NCBI GenBank assembly: GCA_963808965.1
Contig: CAWEHU010000002.1
Location: 1 to 52,585, forward strand
From: CAWEHU01 sp963808965
GTDB lineage: Bacteria; Pseudomonadota; Alphaproteobacteria; Acetobacterales; Acetobacteraceae
DNA: 52,585 nucleotides
Direction: 5' to 3'
Shown here: positions 1-8,290 of the stretch, piece after piece
Numbering within the stretch: position 1 is the stretch's first letter
Layout of the letters: the number at the start of each line of letters is the position of its first letter
Made by a program: the position numbers and the translations under genes
The notes under the pieces: model-generated
Told to the model about the DNA's origin: nothing
The model's input: the letters and a program-made list of their open reading frames with translations, nothing else
The model's database searches: none

Positions 1-630
1 GCGACCCTGCCCTGGAGCGTAAGCGCGTCGCGAACATCGCCTTCATAGCTCCGGGCCCAGATGTGCCTGTCGCTGGGCGCCTCGATCAATTGAGCGGTGA
101 TCCGAATCTCGTCGCCGAATTTCATGACGCTGCCTTCCACCACAGCAGCGACGTTCAATTCGCGAGCGATCTCGGTGAGAGGTTTGCGAAGGTTCTTGTA
201 GGTCATCGCAGAGGTTCGGGAGATCACGCGCAAGCCGTGAATCTGACCCAGTTGCGCGATCAGTTCCTCCGTCATCCCGTCGGCGAGGTAGTCCTGGGAG
301 GGATCATTGGAGAAGTTTGCCAGCGGCAACACGGCCAGGGAGCGGATCTTGGCTTCGCCGGGCCGCCCCGGGTGGAATAACCACGATCCGGCGGTTGCAA
401 GCACCAAGACCAGCGCGAGGCCGGCAAGCCCCCATTTACGCACGCGGGGCCGCCGCGCCGGTACCGTGCCCGCCCCGGCAACGCGGAGAACACCCGGCGC
501 AGTAAGATCGTCAACCACCGCGCTCGGCTGCTTCTCGCGCAAGATTTCAGTTTTGACGATCTGCGGCGGTTCGCCGATGACGACCACATCGGCGAGAAAC
601 CGATAGCCACGGCGAGCGACCGTCTCGATG
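1..630 (-). pseudogene. Winged-helix/TolB-type regulator, 3' part, cut off by an IS66 insertion
   Basis: This minus-strand stretch continues the regulator whose 5' part lies at 2121-2478. Read from 630 downwards it gives ETVARRGYRFLADV (end of the OmpR/PhoB-like winged helix), a Pro/Arg-rich linker, one membrane helix (LAGLALVLVLATAGSW), then LAVLPLANFSNDPSQDYLAD and GMTEELIAQLGQIHGLRVIS, which is the TolB_N-like periplasmic domain usual in CadC-like transcription activators and their TPR relatives. The window starts inside the gene, so any TPR repeats are out of view. Removing the element with one copy of the 8-bp duplication restores the canonical PRFIETVARRGYRFL. Function inferred from the family: a one-component regulator that binds DNA in the cytoplasm and senses outside the membrane. 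It is inactive as arranged. Confidence 0.85.
623..630. repeat. 8-bp target site duplication, left copy
   Basis: TCTCGATG directly precedes the left end of the IS66-family element and is repeated exactly after its right end. Eight base pairs is the usual duplication length of the IS66 family. Confidence 0.92.
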
Positions 631-645
631 GTATCTGCTCAACCC
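631..645 (+). repeat. IS66 left terminal inverted repeat
   Basis: GTATCTGCTCAACCC; perfect inverted match to 2106-2120. Confidence 0.92.
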
Positions 646-722
646 CCTCGGTCGGATAGCGCGCGGATAGCCGAATCGATGAACGGTTGACGTGACCACG
701 GGGGCCACGATTTAAGCTTCGG

Positions 723-2112
723 GTGACCCAGCTCCCCGACCTCAGTCGCCTATCGCACGACGAGAAAGATGCCCTGATCTTGGCGCTGTGGGCGCAGGTT
801 CAGGCGCTGACCGCGCAGGTCCAGATACTGACGGCGCGTGTGGCGGAGCTTGAAGCGAAGCTTGGTGTGCCACCGAAGACGCCGGATAATTCCAGCGTGC
901 CGCCCTCGAAAGGGCACAAGCCGAACCGGGCGAAGAAGGCCAAGCGCAGCGGCCCGCGTCAGGGCAGCCTCGGTCGCACGGGCGGCGGACGGGCATTGGC
1001 CGCGAACCCGGACGAAGTGGTCACGGCGAAGCCGGTCCGGTGCGCGCATTGCCAAGCGGTCCTCGGCGAGGCCGACCAGACGCTGCACGGCCGCTATGAC
1101 AAGATCGACTTGCCGAATGTCGCCCCCGTGGTGACGCGGGTGGAGCAATACGCTGGGCACTGCCCGTGCTGCGGCGGCATTACGCTCGCGCCACTGCCCG
1201 AGGGGCTGGAGCCAGGCACGCCGTTCAGCCTCAACATCGTGGCGCTGGCGATGTATCTGCGCTTCGTGCATGCCGTCAGCTACCGGCGACTGAGCCGTTT
1301 GCTGATCGAGCTGTTTGGCCTCGCCATCAGCGAGGGCGCGCTCGATGCCGCCTTCCGTCGGGGCAAGCCGGAGTTCGATGCCGATGTCGCCAATATCCTG
1401 GCGCGGCTGCGTCGCGCGCGTATCATCTGCTCGGATGAGACCAGCGTGCGTATCGACGGCCGCACCTGCTGGAACTGGGTGTTCCAGAACGACGAGGTGG
1501 TGATCCACGTGGTCCGCAAGAGTTCGCGGCGCTTGTGTCGTCGCCGAGGTGCTGGGCGGACACCGTCCGGCGATCTGGGTTTCCGATCTCTACAGCGCCC
1601 AGCAAGGACACGCGGCGGAGTGGCAGGTCTGCCTGGCGCACCAGCTGCGCGATTGCCAGTTCGCCATCGAAGCCGGGGATGCCGTCTTCGCCCCGCGGAT
1701 GAAGGCGCTGCTGCTGCGCGCCGTGGTGATTGCCCGGCGCCGCGGCGATTTGGCCGAGAGCACACGGCGCGAATACCGCAGACGGCTGGATGGCGCGCTT
1801 GATGCCGTCATGGCGCTCGCTCCCGCAAACCGGCACGGTCAGCGATTGCGCAGGCGATACGGCAAGGTTCGCGATCACCTGTTCACCTTCCTCGACCATC
1901 CCGAGGTGGCAGCCGACAACAACAGAAGCGAACGGGAACTGCGCCCCACCGCAACCTATCGCAAGGTCACCGGCGGCTTCCGTTCCGACTGGGGCGCCGA
2001 CCTGTTCGCCGCCGTCCGCTCCATTATCGGAACTGCCGCACGCCGAGGCATCGACGCCTATCAGGCCATCCGCCAGACCCTACGCGGGCAGTCCATTCTC
2101 GAACCGGGTTGA
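723..2112 (+). pseudogene. IS66-family DDE transposase, one-base frameshift
   Basis: Starts at a GTG at 723. The N-terminal half has the IS66 coiled coil, a basic linker (NSSVPPSKGHKPN), a zinc-finger-like CAHC...CPCC segment and CSDETSVRIDGRTCWNW around the first catalytic Asp. Near 1523-1524 (agttcgcgg) the frame is lost. Reading continues in the next frame as VAEVLGGHRPAIWVSDLY, LAHQLRDCQFAI, DNNRSERELRP (the catalytic Glu region) and RQTLRGQSILEPG. Removing one T restores KSRGACVVAEVLGG, as in relatives of about 460 residues. Its stop lies inside the right inverted repeat. One-base insertion or sequencing error; otherwise complete. Confidence 0.9.
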
Positions 2113-2120
2113 GCAGATAC
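2106..2120 (-). repeat. IS66 right terminal inverted repeat
   Basis: GGGTTGAGCAGATAC; perfect inverted match to 631-645. It contains the transposase stop codon. Confidence 0.92.
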
Positions 2121-2128
2121 TCTCGATG
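2121..2128. repeat. 8-bp target site duplication, right copy
   Basis: TCTCGATG, identical to 623-630. Confidence 0.92.
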
Positions 2129-2478
2129 AAGCGGGGACTCTCGGCCGAATCGCCCAGCGCGTCTCGGACCTTGCTGACTGCCTTGTTGACGCCGTGATCG
2201 AAGTCTACCGTCGTCTGTGGCCAGAGACTGGCGCGCAACTCCTCCCTTGTCACCAGTTCTCCCGGGTGTTCCAGCAAAATAGCCAGTAGCCGAAAGGGTT
2301 GCTCCTGCAACCTGAGGCGCTTGCCATTTTTCGAGAGCTGGCCGGTTCGAAGATCAGCGTCGAACACGCCAAATCGCAAACGCCGGAACGGATACTCAGC
2401 TTGCTGCAAGGCCTCGCCCGCGCCAGCCGCCGCCATCCTTAACCTGGCGCAAGCTGGGGATGATCGCTCGAACGCCAT
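2121..2478 (-). pseudogene. Winged-helix/TolB-type regulator, 5' part (DNA-binding domain)
   Basis: Starts at ATG 2478 (a second Met lies 14 codons later). It encodes the effector domain of an OmpR/CadC-type regulator: FRRLRFGVFDADLRTGQLSK, LQEQPFRLLAILLEHPGELV, REELRASLWPQTTVDFDHGV, NKAVSKVRDALGDSAESPRF, then IES, where the IS66 element begins. The family's motif continues across the element at 630. Without repair the protein ends 8 residues inside the element (CSTRFENGLPA), leaving a truncated soluble DNA-binding domain with no membrane or sensor part. It is divergent from the sigma factor gene at 2607 and could once have controlled it (inference). Confidence 0.85.
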
Positions 2479-2606
2479 TCATTCAATTGGCTTTCTCAGG
2501 GGACCCTCGCTCCAGCGAGAGGGGAGGAACGGTCCATTGAACGAACGCCGCAACCTAATCACAGTCCGGGCACACAGCCAATCATTATTGCCTCGGGAGT
2601 TCGCCG

Positions 2607-3323
2607 GTGGATGCGGTTTGCCAAACTCGTCGCCCGATAAGCGTCTCGGCCTGTTGGCAGGGCGCGGAAGCACGAAGGACCAGCGCGGGTGAAAATCCTG
2701 TCCTGAGGCAGCGTCCGATAACCGAGCGGGCGCATGAGGCGACCCGGCCAAGCAATGCGGCGTTTGAGCAGGCTGTGCTGCCGCATCTCGACGCAGCGTA
2801 CAATCTGGCTCGCTGGCTGGTGCGGGATGCCACGCTGGCCGAGGATGTCGTGCAGGAGGCCGTGGTAGGCGCGCTGGGCTATTTCGCCTCGTATCGGGGC
2901 GGCAATGCGCGCGCCTGGCTCCTCCGCATCGTGCGCAACGCGGCGTTCGACGCGCTCGCCGTGCGGCGGCGCGGTATCGCGACGAGTTTGGACGACGCGG
3001 GCTCGATGGCAGGCGACGCGTTCATGGCTATCGAAATCGCCGACCTGGCAGACGATCCGGAGACAGCACTCGCCCGCTGCGAGGGCTTTTCCCATCTCAA
3101 TCAGGCGCTGGCGGCGCTCCCGGCAGCGTTGCGGGAGTGCCTCGTGCTGCGCGAACTGGAGGGGTTCGCGTACAAGGAGATCGCGCAGATCACTGGCGTG
3201 CCGACCGGCACGGTCATGTCGCGTCTCTGGCGTGCACGCAAGGCCCTGCTGCACATGCCAGCTTACAAAGCCGACTTCAGCAGAGCGCCAAAGTTCGCTT
3301 CCAGAGGCGCGATCTGCGCGTAG
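2607..3323 (+). CDS. ECF-type RNA polymerase sigma factor
   Basis: A 238-residue reading frame with sigma-70 region 2 (LDAAYNLARWLVRDATLAED, then ARAWLLRIVRNAAFDAL) and region 4 (ALPAALRECLVLRELEGF, YKEIAQITGVPTGTVMSRLW, RARKAL). The first 45 or so residues are atypical and the true start may lie later, but no ATG/GTG with a good ribosome site is obvious nearer the domain. ECF sigma factors direct RNA polymerase to stress or envelope promoters, usually under an anti-sigma factor. No anti-sigma gene is next to it. The exported phosphoesterase and the cupredoxin follow on the same strand and are plausible targets or partners (inference). Confidence 0.85.
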   Translation: MDAVCQTRRPISVSACWQGAEARRTSAGENPVLRQRPITERAHEATRPSNAAFEQAVLPHLDAAYNLARWLVRDATLAEDVVQEAVVGALGYFASYRGGNARAWLLRIVRNAAFDALAVRRRGIATSLDDAGSMAGDAFMAIEIADLADDPETALARCEGFSHLNQALAALPAALRECLVLRELEGFAYKEIAQITGVPTGTVMSRLWRARKALLHMPAYKADFSRAPKFASRGAICA

Positions 3324-3470
3324 TCGGCCACGGACGGCACGGCCCCCGCCCTACCGCGGACGGGACCATGGCGGCGCAAGCCGTCGCTTTTCGATCTCAG
3401 GGATAAACCTGGGAATAAAGCGCCCGCCACGCCGGTCACCACAGCGCCCAGACAGAAGGAGATCGCGAAC

Positions 3471-4411
3471 ATGGACCAGCACGATGAAACTACCGAGCCG
3501 AACCGGCGAGGGGTGCTGAAATGCATGCTCTGGGCCGGTACGGGCGTGGTCTGGACAGTCAGCGGCGGCGTGCCGCGGTCCCTGCTGCTGGGAAGTAGAG
3601 CCCAGGCCGCTGAAGCGTCCGGGCGAGACCTGACTTTCGTGCAGATCAGCGACAGCCACATCGGGTTCGCCAACGCGCCGAACATGGACACGCCCGGCAC
3701 GCTCCGGGAGGCCATCGATCGGGTGAACCGGCTCAAAAGCAACTCGCCCTGATGATCCACACCGGCGATGTCAGCCACCTCTCGAAGGACGGGGAGTTCG
3801 ATACGGCGGAACAGATCATACGTGGCGCCGGCCTCGAGACGCATTACGTGCCCGGCGAGCACGACGTGCTTGTTGACGACGGCAAGCCGTTCTTTGAGCG
3901 CTTCACGAAGGGCGGCCCGCAGGGATGGTATAGTTTCGACCAGCAGGGGGTGCACTTCGTCGGGCTGAACAACGTACAGAACCTGAAAGCGGGTGGCCTG
4001 GGCAATCTTGGCCAGGAGCAACTCGAATGGCTGGAAGATGACCTCAAGGATCGCTCAGCCAGTCAACCGATCGTGGTGTTCGCCCATATCCCACTCTGGA
4101 CGGTCTACCGCGAATGGGGCTGGGGCACCGATGACGGAGCGCAGGCGCTTGGCTACCTCAAGCGCTTTGGCTCGGTGACTGTGCTCAATGGGCACATCCA
4201 CCAGATCATGCAAAAGGTGGAGGGCAATGTTGCATTTCATACCGCGCTGTCCACGGCGTTTCCGCAGCCGGCTCCCGGGACGGCGTCTTCGCCGGGACCG
4301 ATCAAGGATGTGCCGCCCGGACGATTGCGGTCGCTGCTAGGCATCACCACGGTCCGCCAGGTGCCCACCGGATCGTCGCTCGCGATCGTCGACACCCCAC
4401 TCGGCGCCTGA
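3471..4411 (+). pseudogene. Exported calcineurin-like metallophosphoesterase, frameshifted
   Basis: ATG 3471 follows AAGGAGAT. The N-terminus (RRGVLKCMLWAGTGVVWTVS) is a twin-arginine-like signal with RAQAAEA near its cleavage site. Metal-binding motifs appear in order but in two frames: QISDSHIGF in frame one (stop at 3750), then HTGDVSHL, VPGEHDVL (family GNHD), FAHIPLW and LNGHIHQ in the frame beginning with ATG 3752. The two halves touch as TGATG. Since both are needed for one dimetal site, a one-base deletion around 3735-3750 is likelier than two genes, although coupled re-initiation is formally possible. Family role: hydrolysis of phosphomono- or diesters in the periplasm; substrate unknown. 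Lies between the sigma factor and the cupredoxin. Confidence 0.82.
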
Positions 4412-4440
4412 CCTTCATCCGACCTATGTGGAGACACCGC

Positions 4441-4800
4441 ATGTCGCACCCGATCCGCTGTTCCCGTCGATCCGTCTGGATGGCCGGGACTCTCGCCGCC
4501 TTGGTCCTGACCGCCGGTGTAGCAACCTCCCGCGCCGTCCGGGCGGCAGATGCGACCATCACGATCGACAACTTCACGTTCACACCCGCGCAGCTCAAGG
4601 TGGCGCCGGGCACGAAGGTGACCTGGATCAACAACGACGACATTCCCCACCAGATCGTCGATGCAACCAATCCCCAGGCCATGAAGTCGCCGCCGCTCGA
4701 TACCGATAATCGGTTCAGCTTCACCTACGCAAAGGCCGGCGCGTATCCCTACTTCTGCGGGCTGCACCCGCAAATGCGCGGGACGGTCATCGTGCAATGA
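4441..4800 (+). CDS. Periplasmic cupredoxin (amicyanin/plastocyanin-like)
   Basis: ATG 4441 is preceded by GTGGAGA at the right distance; an in-frame ATG at 4426 is less well placed. The 119-residue product has a signal peptide (VWMAGTLAALVLTAGVATSR, AVRAADA) and one cupredoxin domain (ITIDNFTFTPAQLKVAPGTK). Type 1 copper ligands are visible: His in DIPHQIVD and the Cys-His-Met set of YFCGLHPQMRG. Family role: small periplasmic electron carrier or copper-binding protein. It follows the phosphoesterase closely and is probably co-transcribed with it. Length and motifs are complete. Confidence 0.9.
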   Translation: MSHPIRCSRRSVWMAGTLAALVLTAGVATSRAVRAADATITIDNFTFTPAQLKVAPGTKVTWINNDDIPHQIVDATNPQAMKSPPLDTDNRFSFTYAKAGAYPYFCGLHPQMRGTVIVQ

Positions 4801-5022
4801 GCATCCCGTAGGCAACGCCGCGGGGCGACGGCAGAAATCATCCTCTGCTCCATTGGTCCACCACTTCCGCCCGGCTGATCTTGGGAAATCGCCAATGCGA
4901 TTGAGAGTTGCCGTTCGGCACCAGTCAGTGGATCGGCAGGCCATCAATGTGTCTATGAACCGCTCACGACGGCGGCTGGCGATTTTGGCCATCTCGATCG
5001 CGTGGTCGGTTCGCGAGGCGCC

Positions 5023-6756
5023 ATGATTCGCCGGCTGCGTATGGCGTCGGGCCTGGTGCTTTTCACCTACGTGGTGGTGCATCTCATCAATCACAGCCTT
5101 GGCGTCGCGTCCGTGGCCGCTATGGAAGCGATGTTGCGCTGGGTTTATCCGGTATGGTCGAGCATCCCGGGTCAAGTAGCCCTCTATGGCGCGTTCCTGA
5201 CGCACCTCGCGCTCGCGTTCTACGCCCTCTGGGAGCGCCGCACCCTGCGGCTGCGACGGCTCGAAGCCTTGCAGTACTTGCTGGGTTTCAGCATCCCGTT
5301 GCTCGCCGCGACGCATGTCACCGGCACTCGGATAAACGACGCCTTCCTCGGCGGCGACAGCAGCCATTACCTGAAGGTGCTGATGGGTCTCTGGTACGGC
5401 GAGCGACTTAACGGCGTCGTGCAAATCGTGCTTCTGTTCGTTGCTTGGGCGCATGTGTGCATCGGCCTGCGGTTCTGGCTGCGCTTGCGGCCGTGGTATG
5501 CGCGCCTCCAGCCATGGTTCTATGCCGGCGCCCTGCTTCTGCCTGCGCTGGCGCTTATGGGATTCATCGCTGGTGAGCGCGAGCTCGGAGGGATGCTGGC
5601 GCGGGATCCCGGTCTTCTCGTCAAGACACTTGAATCGCGGACCGTGCCTGGAGCAAAGCCGGTGCTCCTCGATATCGCTTGGGGCATTCGCGCCGCATTG
5701 CTGAGCGCGATCACCGGAATTTTCATCGCTCGGCTCATCCGTCAGCGCTGGCGGCGGCGCGGCGGCGCATCGCGCATTACCTATCCTGACGGCCGCTGGA
5801 TCGAGGTTCCGTACGGATTTACCGTATTGGAGGCGAGCCAAATGCTCGGCGTGCCGCACACGTCGATTTGCGGCGGCAAGGGGCGGTGCTCCACATGTCG
5901 CATTCGCGTGCAGGCAAATCCCGAGGCGTTGCCGCCGCCTTCGATGGATGAACAGCGAGTTCCTCGTGAGATACGCGCGCCGTCCAATGTACGCCTGGCC
6001 TGCCAACTGCGGCCGCGCGGGCGCGTGAGCGTCGTACCTCTGTTGCTATCGTCAAAGGTGGGCCGTGGCCCGTTTCGTCGGCCGGTCCATGCAGAGGGTC
6101 GCGAGCAGGAGGTCGTCATTCTGTTTGCTGATCTGCGCGATTTTACCCACCTCGCCGAGACGCGGCTTCCCTATAACGTGGTGTTCATCCTGAACCGCTA
6201 TTTTGAGGAGATGGGGCAGGCCATCGAGGCCGCCGCGGGACACGTCGACGAGTTCATCGGCGACGGACTGATGGCGCTATTTGGGCTCGAGATGTCGGTC
6301 ACCCGCGCCTCTAACCAGGCGCTGGTCGCTGCACGGCTGATGTTCATGCAACTCGATGAGCTCAATCATGCACTCGCCGCAAACCTCGATGCGCCGCTTC
6401 GGATGGGCATTGGCATCCATAAGGGTCCCGCCATTGTCGGCGAGATGGGATTTGGCCGGACCCGCTCGCTGACCGCGCTGGGCGACACCGTCAATGTCGC
6501 AAGCCGGCTGCAGATGCTGTCAAAAACCCATCAATGCGAAGTTGTCGTTTCCGAGGATCTGCTGCAGAGCGCGGGGCTGGATTTGCCGAATGAGCTCCGC
6601 TGCGAGATGGCGATCAGGGGACGGGGAGCACCGATCGCCCTCTATGCGATAGCAGCCGTCAATACGATTCCCGTGAAAATGCCCGGGCCAACTGCCGGAT
6701 CAGCGAAGAGAAGCATACCGGGTCGGATTGCTCCCTTGAGTTCGACGCAGGGGTGA
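5023..6756 (+). CDS. Class III nucleotide cyclase with SdhC-like membrane anchor and [2Fe-2S] domain
   Basis: Start chosen at ATG 5023 (GAGG just upstream); GTG 5002 is possible. Residues 1 to about 245 form a six-helix membrane module resembling succinate dehydrogenase cytochrome b, with membrane histidines suited to haem b (VVVHLINHSLG, LTHLALAFY, LAATHVTGTR, VAWAHVCIGL). A ferredoxin domain follows with C283-x5-C289-x2-C292-x34-C327, adrenodoxin-like spacing. Residues from about 365 are the cyclase domain: metal Asp D370 (LFADLRDF) and D414 (FIGDGLMALFG), transition-state N491 and R495 (GDTVNVASRL), and T484 as in class IIIb. The adenine-selecting Lys position holds E410. The anchor resembles Sinorhizobium meliloti CyaC, known as a quinone/redox-responsive cyclase. 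Its stop overlaps a possible GTG start of the patatin gene. Confidence 0.9.
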   Translation: MIRRLRMASGLVLFTYVVVHLINHSLGVASVAAMEAMLRWVYPVWSSIPGQVALYGAFLTHLALAFYALWERRTLRLRRLEALQYLLGFSIPLLAATHVTGTRINDAFLGGDSSHYLKVLMGLWYGERLNGVVQIVLLFVAWAHVCIGLRFWLRLRPWYARLQPWFYAGALLLPALALMGFIAGERELGGMLARDPGLLVKTLESRTVPGAKPVLLDIAWGIRAALLSAITGIFIARLIRQRWRRRGGASRITYPDGRWIEVPYGFTVLEASQMLGVPHTSICGGKGRCSTCRIRVQANPEALPPPSMDEQRVPREIRAPSNVRLACQLRPRGRVSVVPLLLSSKVGRGPFRRPVHAEGREQEVVILFADLRDFTHLAETRLPYNVVFILNRYFEEMGQAIEAAAGHVDEFIGDGLMALFGLEMSVTRASNQALVAARLMFMQLDELNHALAANLDAPLRMGIGIHKGPAIVGEMGFGRTRSLTALGDTVNVASRLQMLSKTHQCEVVVSEDLLQSAGLDLPNELRCEMAIRGRGAPIALYAIAAVNTIPVKMPGPTAGSAKRSIPGRIAPLSSTQG

Positions 6757-6788
6757 GTTCGGCACGAACCAAAGGAAGAACGAGCGCC

Positions 6789-7874
6789 ATGGGCGAGTTC
6801 GACAGGCCGTCCGATTTGCAATATGCAAACGATCGACCGCAAAAGCCTGCTGGGGGGACTGAGCAGAAAGCGATCAACCTCGCCCTCCAGGGGGGCGGCG
6901 CCCATGCCGCGTTCGGTTGGGGCGTCCTCGACCGCCTGCTGGAAGACGAGCGCATCAATGTCGAGGGAATCAGCGCTACCTCGGCCGGCGCGATGAACGC
7001 CGCGTGCCTCGCCTATGGCATGGCGATCGGCGGGCGACAAGCAGCACGGCACGTGTTGGCCGCTTTCTGGGAGCGGGTCGCCGACGTCGCGGCGTGGAGT
7101 CCGCTACAACCGAGTTGGCACGACCGCCTCACGAGCAACTGGGGACTCGAATGGTCGCCTGCGTTTCTCGGCTTCGATATGGCCAGTCGGCTTTTCAGCC
7201 CTTACGAGTTCAATCCGCTCAATCTGAATCCGCTGCGTGACGCTCTGGTCGCGAGCGTCGATTTTCAGAAATTACAGACGTCACCGGTTCACTTGTTCCT
7301 CGCGGCCACAAATGTGCGGACCGGAAAGGTGAAGATATTCCAGCGTGGGGAGATCTGCGCCGAAGCGGTGCTGGCCTCGGCCTGTCTGCCGTTCCTGTTC
7401 CAGGCGATCGAGATTGATGGCGAACACTACTGGGACGGCGGCTATATGGGAAATCCGGCGATCTTCCCGCTAATCTATGAATGCGAGTCACGTGACGTCG
7501 TGGTGGTGCATATCAATCCGATCGAACGACCGGAGCTGCCGCGTACCGCTCGCGACATCCTGAACCGGGTGAATGAGATCAGCTTCAATTCCTCGTTGAT
7601 GCGGGAGATCGCGATGCGGGCGATCCACTTCGTCACCAAGCTGATCGAGAGCGGCGAACTCGGAGGGGGGCACATGAAGCAGATGCTTATCCACGCTATC
7701 TCAGCCGACGGGCTGATGGCACGGCTCGGCGCCAGATCGAAGCTGAATGCCGAGCGCAGCTTCCTGGCGTATCTGCGCGATCGGGGCCGGACCCGCGCCG
7801 AGGCGTGGCTTGAGGAGACCTTTGAGCATCTCGGAGAGCGCTCCACGGTCGATATCCAGGCACGGTATTTGTGA
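6789..7874 (+). CDS. Patatin-like phospholipase/acyl hydrolase
   Basis: ATG 6789 has AAAGGAAG ten bases upstream; GTG 6753, overlapping the cyclase stop as GTGA, is the alternative. Cytosolic, no signal peptide. Patatin features: oxyanion loop LALQGGGAHAAFGWG, nucleophile S65 in ISATSAGAMNA, catalytic D216 in WDGGYMGNPA. These form the Ser-Asp dyad of patatin lipases. Length (361 residues) is usual for the alphaproteobacterial group often found near polyhydroxybutyrate genes, so lipid or PHB-related esters are both possible substrates. Here it is coupled to a membrane cyclase, which suggests control by cyclic nucleotide or redox state, although no nucleotide-binding domain is visible in the patatin itself (inference). 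Confidence 0.9.
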   Translation: MGEFDRPSDLQYANDRPQKPAGGTEQKAINLALQGGGAHAAFGWGVLDRLLEDERINVEGISATSAGAMNAACLAYGMAIGGRQAARHVLAAFWERVADVAAWSPLQPSWHDRLTSNWGLEWSPAFLGFDMASRLFSPYEFNPLNLNPLRDALVASVDFQKLQTSPVHLFLAATNVRTGKVKIFQRGEICAEAVLASACLPFLFQAIEIDGEHYWDGGYMGNPAIFPLIYECESRDVVVVHINPIERPELPRTARDILNRVNEISFNSSLMREIAMRAIHFVTKLIESGELGGGHMKQMLIHAISADGLMARLGARSKLNAERSFLAYLRDRGRTRAEAWLEETFEHLGERSTVDIQARYL

Positions 7875-7885
7875 ACGGCTCGCGC

Positions 7886-7917
7886 GGACCCGGCGGAATT
7901 CCCTTTCCGTCGGGTCC
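7886..7917 (+). terminator. Terminator-like hairpin after the patatin gene
   Basis: GGACCCGGCGGAA and TTCCGTCGGGTCC form a 13-bp stem (one G-U pair) with a 6-base loop, 12 bases after the patatin stop. There is no T-run, so it may slow or protect transcripts rather than act as a classical intrinsic terminator. Confidence 0.55.
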
Positions 7918-8254
7918 TGCATCAGTCGCCAGTCCCTCGGTCACAGATACATTTGCGCCCTTCCCGAAGGAGCGTGCCCGAACTTCGTGATGAGCAACCA
8001 CGATCAGGTCATGCGTTTGGTGGATAAGAGTCGGAAAAGACAATATCCGTCCCGTGACAATGATGCTGTTGTCGTTGAGTAGGGGCAGCAGTTAACCAAC
8101 CTCCGCTACGCGAGCCACGGCACGAACCAACGCGAGCGCGGGTTCGGGTCGCATTGCGCGGCGGATTTCGCGAAGGAGTTGATGCCATTGCCGATGCCGC
8201 CAGCGAGGCGGCCCGACAACGGATCCTTTCCGCCAGGAGAAGCTGCTGCGCATG
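7918..8254. other. Intergenic, no recognisable gene
   Basis: Between the two terminator-like hairpins. Short frames on both strands have no recognisable domain or ribosome site. I see no repeat or RNA gene. Confidence 0.5.
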
Positions 8255-8279
8255 CCGGGAGAGCGCTCGGCTCTCCCGG
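8255..8279 (-). terminator. Terminator-like hairpin after the phasin-like gene
   Basis: CCGGGAGAGC and GCTCTCCCGG form a perfect 10-bp stem with a 5-base loop, 11 bases past the stop of the phasin-like gene on the minus strand. No U-run follows. Confidence 0.5.
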
Positions 8280-8290
8280 TTCCCGCCACT

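Larger units (their letters stand above)
631..2120 (+). mobile_element. Complete IS66-family insertion sequence, 1490 bp
   Basis: The element is bounded by perfect 15-bp inverted repeats (GTATCTGCTCAACCC at the left, its reverse complement at the right) and flanked by TCTCGATG on both sides. It holds one transposase gene and no tnpA/tnpB accessory genes, like the smaller, single-gene IS66 subgroup (ISBst12-like). It lies in a regulator gene. The transposase carries a frameshift, so the copy could move only if helped in trans. Confidence 0.93.

Noticed and set aside
63..606. Plus-strand open frames over the regulator
   Set aside because: They are antisense to a well-matched TolB-type domain and have no recognisable motif.
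4237..6006. Long minus-strand frame (589 codons) opposite the cyclase
   Set aside because: His/Arg-rich shadow of the GC-rich cyclase gene; the plus strand has complete, conserved domains.
6753..6788. GTG start overlapping the cyclase stop as the patatin start
   Set aside because: Possible, but ATG 6789 has a better ribosome site and the extra 12 residues are not family-like; kept as an alternative.
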